From contig NZ_FOPG01000001.1 of NCBI RefSeq assembly GCF_900113435.1, positions 930,001 to 994,000 of the forward strand: 64,000 nt of DNA, written 5' to 3'. Of the stretch, positions 34,619 through 41,387 are shown piece after piece. Positions within the stretch are counted from its first letter, which is position 1; each line of letters begins with the position of its first letter. The stretch is from Sulfitobacter dubius (GTDB lineage: Bacteria > Pseudomonadota > Alphaproteobacteria > Rhodobacterales > Rhodobacteraceae). The notes under the pieces are model-generated. The model was not told where the DNA came from. It did no database searches and was given only the letters and a program-made list of their open reading frames with translations. The position numbers were made by a program, and so were the translations under genes.

Positions 34619-35056
34619 ATGACCCAGACCCCTGACCCCGATCTGCACCCGCAATTCTACGACGGGATCGCTGGTAAGCGCCTGTTGGCTTGGATCATCG
34701 ATGTGATAATTATCGTCGGCTTTTGCTTGCTGCTTGTGCCGTTCACCGCCTTCACTACGCTGTTCTTCTTTCCCTTTTTGGTGCTGGTGGTTGGCTTTGC
34801 TTATCGTGTGGCCACCCTGACCAGCGGCTCGGCGACATGGGGGATGCGGCTGATGGCGATGGAACTGCGCGACCGCCGCGACCAGCCCTTTGACTTCATC
34901 ACCGCATTGCTGCATACGATCGGCTATTCGCTGTCGATGACGGTGACGATCATCCAGGTCGTCTCGGCGGTTTTGATCTGTACCACCGCACGCCGTCAAA
35001 GCCTTACGGATATGGCGCTTGGCACCGCGCCGGTGAACCGTCGCCTCAGCCGCTAG
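34619..35056 (+). CDS. RDD family membrane protein
   Basis: The 145-residue protein has the RDD domain: an N-terminal Arg in GKRLLAWIID (near residue 20), an Asp in the first helix, and a third position in GSATWGMRLMAMELRDR, with about three hydrophobic segments. Some RDD proteins act as Na+/H+ antiporters, but most are uncharacterised. Its start is preceded by GCAGGA. It follows the DUF2852 gene on the same strand. Confidence 0.85.
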   Translation: MTQTPDPDLHPQFYDGIAGKRLLAWIIDVIIIVGFCLLLVPFTAFTTLFFFPFLVLVVGFAYRVATLTSGSATWGMRLMAMELRDRRDQPFDFITALLHTIGYSLSMTVTIIQVVSAVLICTTARRQSLTDMALGTAPVNRRLSR

Positions 35057-35128
35057 GCGCTCACGCAAATTTGCCCTTGGCGCAGCGGGGGGTGGTTGAT
35101 AGCATCCCCCGATCAATGCTGGAAACCC

Positions 35129-35947
35129 ATGCGACATACACTGCCTTTGACACCGCAATTCTATGTCACAGCGCCGCAACCCTGCCCCTATCTAGAGGGC
35201 CGGATGGAGCGCAAGCTGTTCACCGCCCTTCAGGGCGACAATGCCGCGCGCCTAAATGACAGCCTGTCGAGCCAAGGGTTCCGCCGCTCTCAGAACGTGC
35301 TTTATCGCCCCTCCTGCGCCGATTGCGCCGCCTGCCTCTCGGCGCGGATTGATGTGGCGGCCTTTCGACCCAGCAAAAGCCAGCGCCGCATTCTGAACCG
35401 CAACGCGGGGCTTGAGCGTCGCGCAACCTCTCCTTGGGCGACGGAGGAGCAATATGACCTCTTCCGGAGCTACCTTGACAGCCGCCACGCAGATGGAGGC
35501 ATGGCGGATATGGACGTTTTCGAGTTCGCCGCGATGATCGAAGAAACACCGATCCGCAGCCGGGTGATTGAATACACCGATCCCGAAGCGGATGATGCAC
35601 TCGTCGGTGTTTGCCTGACCGATGTGCTCAATGACGGGGTGAGTATGGTCTATTCCTTTTACACTCCAGATCGCCCGCGCAACGGATTGGGCAATTACAT
35701 TATCCTTGATCATATCGAGATCGCCCGCGCTGCTGGCCTGCCCTATGTCTACCTTGGCTATTGGGTGCCGGGCAGCCAAAAGATGGGGTATAAGGCCAAG
35801 TTTTCCGGGCTTGAGGTTTATTTGGGCGGCGATTGGCAAAAGCTGCGCAATCCTGAGCAGTTTGTGCCCGACCAGCACCCGCTGAGCAATGATCCGATTG
35901 CTGAACAGGTCGCCAATATTACCCTGCCGGATGTCGGTCCACGCTAA
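35129..35947 (+). CDS. bpt: Aspartate/glutamate leucyltransferase (Bpt)
   Basis: The 272-residue protein transfers leucine (sometimes arginine) to N-terminal Asp or Glu of proteins and so creates N-degrons for ClpS-ClpAP. Motifs are [14 protein letters not shown] (near residue 20), the Cys pairs in [15 protein letters not shown] (near residue 64) and [19 protein letters not shown] at 35129 gives [14 protein letters not shown], the usual start. The frame extends to 35096. It lies alone between the RDD gene and the ilv region. Confidence 0.92.
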   Translation: MRHTLPLTPQFYVTAPQPCPYLEGRMERKLFTALQGDNAARLNDSLSSQGFRRSQNVLYRPSCADCAACLSARIDVAAFRPSKSQRRILNRNAGLERRATSPWATEEQYDLFRSYLDSRHADGGMADMDVFEFAAMIEETPIRSRVIEYTDPEADDALVGVCLTDVLNDGVSMVYSFYTPDRPRNGLGNYIILDHIEIARAAGLPYVYLGYWVPGSQKMGYKAKFSGLEVYLGGDWQKLRNPEQFVPDQHPLSNDPIAEQVANITLPDVGPR

Positions 35948-36045
35948 GTCAGCATAGTTTTTGCTTTTTTGATTATGTCACGGTGCCCCCGCGAGCGCCG
36001 AGTCGCGATCGACTGCTACCTATTCGCCGGCCCAATTTCGCCCAA

Positions 36046-36102
36046 TCTCGAGATAAAGATACGCGATCGCGCAAGATTCTTTCCGAAAATGTCTCGAGAT
36101 AA
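36046..36102. repeat. Two copies of palindromic TCTCGAGATAA
   Basis: TCTCGAGATAA occurs at 36046-36056 and 36092-36102, 46 bases apart, with the palindrome TCTCGAGA in both. The surrounding 35948-36166 DNA holds no gene. The pair is 65-121 bases before the ilv promoter and could be an upstream operator. Confidence 0.5.
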
Positions 36103-36166
36103 GCCGCAGAAGAAACAAAACTCCAAATGAGACCCGTGTCGGGGCAAGTTTTTCGCCTTTTCGCTG

Positions 36167-36195
36167 TTGACGCCCCTCGGCAGCCCTCCTAATCT
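36167..36195 (+). promoter_or_regulatory. Sigma-70 promoter of the ilvB leader
   Basis: TTGACG (36167-36172), a 17-base spacer and TAATCT (36190-36195) form a strong housekeeping promoter. It predicts a transcript starting about 36202, just before the leader peptide. Confidence 0.75.
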
Positions 36196-36220
36196 CACGC
36201 CAAGCTAAGAGGACCCAGAG

Positions 36221-36268
36221 ATGATAAACCTAGTCATTATTGTAGGACAGACGCGCATGGGCCGGTAA
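36221..36268 (+). CDS. ilv leader peptide
   Basis: The 15-codon frame MINLVIIVGQTRMGR has six Ile, Leu or Val residues among its first eight. AAGAGGA lies about 8 bases before the ATG. It is preceded by a sigma-70 promoter and followed by a terminator just before ilvB, the classic layout in which ribosome stalling at scarce branched-chain tRNAs prevents termination. The peptide has no function of its own beyond sensing. Confidence 0.85.
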   Translation: MINLVIIVGQTRMGR

Positions 36269-36319
36269 CGGTTAACCATACTACTTCCCATGCGCCCCCG
36301 TCAGACCGGGGGTTTTTTT
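36253..36319 (+). terminator. ilvB attenuator
   Basis: CCCCCG (36295-36300) and CGGGGG (36307-36312) form a stem followed by seven T residues (36313-36319), ending where the ilvB frame opens. A further pairing of GCGCATGGG (36253-36261) with CCCATGCGC (36287-36295) can form just upstream. The peptide end overlaps its left arm, so ribosome position should decide which pairing forms. I did not settle which is the antiterminator. Confidence 0.8.
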
Positions 36320-36358
36320 ATGCCAAACGCCAACAACCTGCCTTACGGAGCACCTAAG

Positions 36359-38113
36359 ATGAAACGCCAAATGACCGGAGCGAAAATGATCGTCCAAGCC
36401 CTGATTGACCAGGGTGTGGACACCGTCTTTGGATATCCCGGTGGTGCGGTGCTACCGATCTACGACGAAGTCTTTCAGCAAAACTCGATCAAACACGTGC
36501 TGGTGCGCCACGAGCAGGGAGCGGTCCATGCCGCCGAAGGCTATGCCCGTTCGACCGGCAAACCCGGCGTGGTGCTGGTGACCTCCGGCCCCGGTGCCAC
36601 CAACGCGGTCACCGGCCTGACGGATGCATTGCTCGACTCGATCCCGCTGGTTGTGCTGACCGGTCAGGTCCCGACCTTCATGATCGGCTCGGATGCCTTT
36701 CAGGAGGCCGATACCGTGGGCATCACCCGCCCCTGCACCAAGCACAACTGGCTGGTGAAAGAGACCGACAATCTGGGTGCCACCCTGCACGAGGCTTTTC
36801 ACGTCGCCACCCATGGTCGCCCCGGCCCGGTGCTGATCGACATTCCGAAAGACGTGCAATTCGCGACCGGCAGCTACGAGTCCCCCAAACCCTCAACCTC
36901 GCGCTATCAGCCGCAGGTCAAAGGCAATATGGAAGAGATCACAGAACTGGTCGCCGCGATGGAGACTGCCAAGCGCCCGATCTTCTACACTGGTGGCGGG
37001 GTCATCAACTCCGGCCCGGCGGCAAGCCAGCTTTTGCGCGAATTGGTGGATGCGACGGGTTTCCCGGTCACGTCGACGTTGATGGGCCTCGGCGCATACC
37101 CGGCGTCGGGTGACAAATGGCTGGGCATGTTGGGGATGCACGGGCTGTATGAAGCTAATATGGCGATGCATGACTGCGATCTGATGATCAACATCGGCGC
37201 GCGGTTCGACGACCGGATCACCGGCGTCATCGACAGTTTCAGCCCCAAATCCACCAAGGCGCATATCGACATCGACCCCTCGTCGATCAACAAGGTGATC
37301 CGCATCGACATTCCAATTGTCGGTGACGTGGGCCATGTGCTCGAAGACCTGCTGAAGGTCTGGAAGTCGCGCGGCCGCAAGACCAATAGCGAGGGGCTCG
37401 CCAAATGGTGGTCCAAGATCGAAGAATGGCGCGCGAAGGATTGTCTGAAGTTCACCCAATCCGGCAAGGTGATTAAACCCCAACACGCGCTGACGCGGCT
37501 CGAAGCACTGACCAAGGACCACGACCGCTATATCACCACCGAAGTGGGCCAGCACCAAATGTGGGCGGCGCAATACCTCGGTTTTGAAGAGCCGAACCGC
37601 TGGATGACGTCAGGCGGTCTGGGAACCATGGGCTATGGCTTCCCCGCCTCTATCGGTGTGCAGATGGCGCATCCGGAAAGCCTTGTGATTAACGTGGCGG
37701 GCGAAGCGTCTTGGCTGATGAACATGCAAGAGATGGGCACGGCGATGCAATTCGGCCTGCCGGTCAAACAGTTCATCCTCAACAATGAGCGCCTTGGCAT
37801 GGTCCGCCAGTGGCAAGAACTGCTGCACGGCGAGCGCTATTCGCAAAGCTGGTCCGAAGCCCTGCCCGATTTCGTCAAACTGGCCGAAGCCTTTGGGGCC
37901 AAAGGGATCATTTGTTCGGACCCCGATGACCTTGATGACGCGATCATGGAGATGATCAACTACGACGGGCCGGTGATCTTTGACTGTCTGGTCGAGAAGC
38001 ATGAAAACTGCTTCCCGATGATCCCCTCAGGCAAAGCGCATAACGAGATGCTGCTGCCGGGCGATCATGAGACCCAAGGTGTGATCGATGCAAAAGGCTC
38101 AGTGCTGGTGTGA
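36359..38113 (+). CDS. ilvB: Acetolactate synthase, large subunit
   Basis: The 584-residue ThDP enzyme makes acetolactate or acetohydroxybutyrate, the first common step to valine, leucine and isoleucine. It has the catalytic Glu region VRHEQGAVHAAEGYAR near residue 50, an FAD-type middle domain, and the ThDP site AGEASWLMNMQEM followed by LNNERLGMV. The usual GDGS of this motif reads GEAS. ATG at 36359 has GGAG 8 bases upstream and starts MKRQMTGAKM; the earlier in-frame ATG at 36320 overlaps the attenuator T-run. It is controlled by the leader attenuator. Confidence 0.93.
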   Translation: MKRQMTGAKMIVQALIDQGVDTVFGYPGGAVLPIYDEVFQQNSIKHVLVRHEQGAVHAAEGYARSTGKPGVVLVTSGPGATNAVTGLTDALLDSIPLVVLTGQVPTFMIGSDAFQEADTVGITRPCTKHNWLVKETDNLGATLHEAFHVATHGRPGPVLIDIPKDVQFATGSYESPKPSTSRYQPQVKGNMEEITELVAAMETAKRPIFYTGGGVINSGPAASQLLRELVDATGFPVTSTLMGLGAYPASGDKWLGMLGMHGLYEANMAMHDCDLMINIGARFDDRITGVIDSFSPKSTKAHIDIDPSSINKVIRIDIPIVGDVGHVLEDLLKVWKSRGRKTNSEGLAKWWSKIEEWRAKDCLKFTQSGKVIKPQHALTRLEALTKDHDRYITTEVGQHQMWAAQYLGFEEPNRWMTSGGLGTMGYGFPASIGVQMAHPESLVINVAGEASWLMNMQEMGTAMQFGLPVKQFILNNERLGMVRQWQELLHGERYSQSWSEALPDFVKLAEAFGAKGIICSDPDDLDDAIMEMINYDGPVIFDCLVEKHENCFPMIPSGKAHNEMLLPGDHETQGVIDAKGSVLV

Positions 38114-38115
38114 CC

Positions 38116-38161
38116 CGTTTTCTTTCAAAGAAAACGACCGGGAATTTTTGAAAAATTCCCG
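38116..38161 (+). repeat. Two tandem perfect palindromes between ilvB and ilvN
   Basis: CGTTTTCTTT and AAAGAAAACG form a 10-bp stem (38116-38136), and CGGGAATTTTT with AAAAATTCCCG an 11-bp stem (38139-38161), each with a single-base centre. They may set the ratio of large to small subunit or protect mRNA ends. They fill the whole gap before the ilvN ribosome site. Confidence 0.75.
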
Positions 38162-38184
38162 CGGCTAGATAGAAGGACAAAGAC

Positions 38185-38745
38185 ATGGCTGCCCTAAAAA
38201 TCAAGAAAGGTGCGACCTCGCATTCCGCCTATAACCTACGGCCCAACTTCTCGGATGTGGTCGAAAAACACACGCTGGCGGTGCTGGTCGAGAACGAACC
38301 CGGCGCGCTGGCGCGGGTGATCGGCTTGTTCTCAGGCCGGGGCTATAACATCGACAGCCTCACCGTGGCAGAGGTCGATCACACCGGTCATCTGTCGCGC
38401 ATCACCATCGTCACCAGCGGCACCCCGCAGGTGATCGAGCAGATCAAGGCGCAGGTCGGTCGGATCGTGCCAGTCCATGAGGTGCATGACCTCACCGTCG
38501 AAGGCCCAAGCGTGGAACGTGAACTGGCGATGTTCAAAGTTATCTGCAAAGGCGAACACCGGGTCGAGGCGCTGCGTCTGGCGGATATTTTTCGCGTTAA
38601 CGTAGTCGATAGCACGCTCGAGAGCTTTGTGTTTGAGATCACCGGCGCGCCGGAGAAAATTGACGCCTTCGCCGAATTGATGCGCCCGTTGGGCCTTGCC
38701 GATGTGGCCCGCACTGGGGTTGCGGCCCTCGCACGGGGAGTCTGA
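38185..38745 (+). CDS. ilvN: Acetolactate synthase, small regulatory subunit
   Basis: The 186-residue subunit has an N-terminal ACT domain (TLAVLVENEPGALARVIGLFSGRGYNID is its characteristic start) and a second ACT-like domain. It binds valine and activates and feedback-controls the large subunit. It follows ilvB after a 71-base gap that holds two palindromes and belongs to the same attenuated operon. Confidence 0.93.
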   Translation: MAALKIKKGATSHSAYNLRPNFSDVVEKHTLAVLVENEPGALARVIGLFSGRGYNIDSLTVAEVDHTGHLSRITIVTSGTPQVIEQIKAQVGRIVPVHEVHDLTVEGPSVERELAMFKVICKGEHRVEALRLADIFRVNVVDSTLESFVFEITGAPEKIDAFAELMRPLGLADVARTGVAALARGV

Positions 38746-38758
38746 CCCACCCCTAATC

Positions 38759-39118
38759 TTAGGCTTTTAGTTGGGCAGCGCCGAGGCGGTGCTGTCCGGC
38801 CTTTGGTGCGAAGGGAATGATCTGTGCGGTCCTGCGCGGTGCCTTTGTGCCGTTCAGCGCCTCAGCCGCAAGGGAATTGCCGCGCAGCGCGTCAGGCAAA
38901 TGTCCGCCCGCATTTTCTTGGACAAGTCGTGGGTTCCCGGCAATCCGTAGTTTGCGATGCACAGAAATATCGAACTGCACCATGTCGCCGGTATCAAATC
39001 CGGAACCACACCCAATCTGGACAATTGGTTCTTCGTAATACGCCAGATCGCCATGATCTTCACACCAAAAGACTGCCTTGCCAGCGCTGTTATCGCTCCA
39101 CAGAACTACACCTATCAT
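38759..39118 (-). CDS. Hypothetical protein, 119 residues
   Basis: The frame reads like a real protein: MIGVVLWSDNSAGKAVFWCEDHGDLAYY at the N-terminus, followed by FDTGDMVQFDISV, a beta-rich small fold. The single WCEDHGDL motif may be a metal or redox site. No family could be named. It converges on ilvN, 13 bases away, and is divergent from the XRE regulator at 39336, which may control it. Confidence 0.6.
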   Translation of the reverse strand: MIGVVLWSDNSAGKAVFWCEDHGDLAYYEEPIVQIGCGSGFDTGDMVQFDISVHRKLRIAGNPRLVQENAGGHLPDALRGNSLAAEALNGTKAPRRTAQIIPFAPKAGQHRLGAAQLKA

Positions 39119-39247
39119 AGTACACCCCGCTTTCGATCAATGGCTTACAGTCTGCGACAATCGGGGGAGGTAAAACATAGGTTAAAATGCAACGTGCGCT
39201 TGCAATTTGTGACGGCTCCCTTAGGCTTCGCCTCAAATTCGCGTCAC

Positions 39248-39271
39248 GTCTGACGCTAACCAGCATCAGAC
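39248..39271. promoter_or_regulatory. Inverted repeat in the divergent gap before the XRE gene
   Basis: GTCTGACGCT (39248-39257) pairs with AGCATCAGAC (39262-39271) at 9 of 10 positions, with a 4-base loop, 65 bases before the XRE start. GTGACG/CGTCAC repeats flank it upstream. It is either an operator or a 5' leader hairpin. Confidence 0.4.
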
Positions 39272-39335
39272 CCTTAACAACTTGCCTGCGACGGTCTTTG
39301 CACTGAGACCGGCACGGAAATCAGAACGAGGCAGA

Positions 39336-40133
39336 ATGTCCGCTCCGACTCGCTCCCCCTCCGAACTCCGTAGCATGTTTGGTGCGAATTTGCGGCAATT
39401 GGCAGCCGACCACCCCTCAATATCAGAACTTGCACGAAAGCTTGGGATCAACCGCACCCAGTTCAACCGTTACCTGTCGGGCGAAAGCTTCCCTCGGCCC
39501 GATGTATTAGCCCGGATTTGCCGTTTCTTTGAGATTGATGCGCGGGTTCTGCTAGAGCCGGTCACCGAAATTTCCCTTAACCAAGATCCGATCAACAACG
39601 GCTTTCTGCGCGATTTTCTGGGCACCGGGGTTCAGAACATCCCTGAGGCGGACTTTCCCAGCGGTTTTTATCGCTTCGCGCGACGCTCTTTCTTGGATCA
39701 TGACAGGTTTGTCACGGGTGTCGTTCTCGTCGCTCGGCACAACAGCAGCACCTTCCTGCGCGGATATGAAAGCGCCCGATCCCTACGCGAGCAGGGGTTG
39801 CCCACAAACCCCGATGCACGCGAATATCGTGGCATCGTTTCGCAGCAGGAAAACGGTGTTTCGATCATGGTATCACGGCGCAGGACGCTGACCGGGTCGT
39901 TTAACTACCTTAACCGCGTGGCTTCATTCGAGAATAACTTTTGGGTGGGCTATGTCACCCGAACGGCCCCCGAAAGTGCCGCTGGAACACGTGTCACACG
40001 GTTGACTTACGAGTATATCGGCAGAGACCACAAAGTAGTTCTCCCCGCCGCCCGGCATGCGGGGTTTACCGACATTGACGCGCTGATGCCTTACCACCGC
40101 CGACTGCTACAACCGGACGTGCCGTTCAACTAA
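39336..40133 (+). CDS. XRE family helix-turn-helix regulator
   Basis: The 265-residue protein has an N-terminal Cro/CI-type helix-turn-helix (GANLRQLAADHPSISELARK, then INRTQFNRYLSGESFPRPDVLARI) and a C-terminal domain of about 180 residues with no recognised ligand motif. It resembles regulators in which the C-terminal part senses a small molecule. GAGGCAGA precedes ATG at 39336; the ATG at 39282 would add 18 residues of basic sequence. The gene faces the hypothetical gene at 38759-39118. Confidence 0.85.
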   Translation: MSAPTRSPSELRSMFGANLRQLAADHPSISELARKLGINRTQFNRYLSGESFPRPDVLARICRFFEIDARVLLEPVTEISLNQDPINNGFLRDFLGTGVQNIPEADFPSGFYRFARRSFLDHDRFVTGVVLVARHNSSTFLRGYESARSLREQGLPTNPDAREYRGIVSQQENGVSIMVSRRRTLTGSFNYLNRVASFENNFWVGYVTRTAPESAAGTRVTRLTYEYIGRDHKVVLPAARHAGFTDIDALMPYHRRLLQPDVPFN

Positions 40134-40139
40134 GGCAGC

Positions 40140-41264
40140 TTAGTCGCCCTGCGCCTCTGCCCGGCTTTTGCCCGCGACGGCCAATGCCAGTGTGGCACCC
40201 ATCAATCCATCAAGATCACCGTCAAGCACACCTTTGGTGTCGGATGTCTCGTAGTTGGTCCGCAGGTCTTTGACCATTTGGTAGGGCTGCAGCACGTAGG
40301 ATCGGATCTGGTTGCCCCACCCCGCATCGCCCGCGTTCTCATGCGCTTCGTTGACCAGTGCCGAACGCTTGTCCAACTCCATCTGATAGAGCCGCGATTT
40401 CAGCGCTTTCATAGCGATGTCACGGTTCTGGTGCTGCGACTTTTCGGAAGAGGTCACAACGATCCCGGTGGGGTGGTGGGTGATTCGCACCGCCGAGTCG
40501 GTGGTGTTGACGTGCTGACCGCCCGCGCCGGATGACCGGTAGGTGTCGATGCGGATGTCCGAAGGGTTCACTTCGATCTCGATATTGTCGTCGACCACGG
40601 GGTAGACTTTAACAGAGGTAAAGGAGGTGTGCCGCTTGGCCGCCGAGTCGAAGGGCGAGATGCGCACCAAACGGTGCACGCCGCTTTCGGATTTCAGCCA
40701 GCCATAGGCGTTATGCCCCTCAATCTTATAGGTCGCGGATTTGATCCCTGCCTCTTCGCCCGCGCTCTCGGCCTGAAGCTCGACCTTATAGCCCTTCTTT
40801 TCGGCCCAGCGAACGTACATCCGCGCCAGCATGCTGGCCCAATCGCAGCTTTCGGTGCCGCCCGCGCCAGAGTTGATTTCAAGGAAGGTGTCGTTGCTAT
40901 CGGCCTCGCCGTTCAGCAGCGCTTCGAGTTCCTTTTGCGCGGCGGTTGCGGCCAGAGTTTTCAGCGCGCCTTCGGCCTCTTTGATGACCTCTTCGTCCTC
41001 TTCCATCTCGCCCAACTCGATCAGTTCGACGTTATCGGCCAGTTCCTGTTTGATGCCCTCATAGGTGTCGATGGCATCCACCAGCGACTGCCGTTCGCGC
41101 ATCAGCTTTTGCGCAGCATCGGGGTTATCCCAAAGGTTCGGATCTTCGACGCGGGCGTTGAATTCTTCCAGCCGGTAGGGCGCGGTCTCCACATCCAGTC
41201 GCTGGGCCAGCAATTCCAGCGATTTGCTGATCTGGTCCGCGGTATTCTGTGCCTCTGCGCGCAT
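40140..41264 (-). CDS. prfB: Peptide chain release factor 2
   Basis: The 374-residue factor has the stop-codon recognition tripeptide SPF (in [12 protein letters not shown]) and the GGQ catalytic motif ([15 protein letters not shown]). It ends translation at UGA and UAA. The whole protein lies in one frame from MRAEAQN, so no programmed +1 frameshift is needed, unlike the Escherichia coli gene. The start is chosen at 41264, with the upstream frame to 41357 being non-coding. It converges on the XRE gene with only 6 bases between. Confidence 0.94.
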   Translation of the reverse strand: MRAEAQNTADQISKSLELLAQRLDVETAPYRLEEFNARVEDPNLWDNPDAAQKLMRERQSLVDAIDTYEGIKQELADNVELIELGEMEEDEEVIKEAEGALKTLAATAAQKELEALLNGEADSNDTFLEINSGAGGTESCDWASMLARMYVRWAEKKGYKVELQAESAGEEAGIKSATYKIEGHNAYGWLKSESGVHRLVRISPFDSAAKRHTSFTSVKVYPVVDDNIEIEVNPSDIRIDTYRSSGAGGQHVNTTDSAVRITHHPTGIVVTSSEKSQHQNRDIAMKALKSRLYQMELDKRSALVNEAHENAGDAGWGNQIRSYVLQPYQMVKDLRTNYETSDTKGVLDGDLDGLMGATLALAVAGKSRAEAQGD

Positions 41265-41387
41265 GTGTGCCTGCCTTTGATAAGTAATGCGGCCCCGAAT
41301 ACCGGAGCCGCACGAGAGATAGACCAGCCCGCCAGCGGCGGCAAGTGGGGGTGGCAAACCGAACGCCTGCCCGCCCCCTATGTCGGC

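Noticed and set aside
36320..36358. ATG at 36320 as the ilvB start
   Set aside because: It directly follows the attenuator T-run and lacks a ribosome site; ATG at 36359 has GGAG at the right distance.
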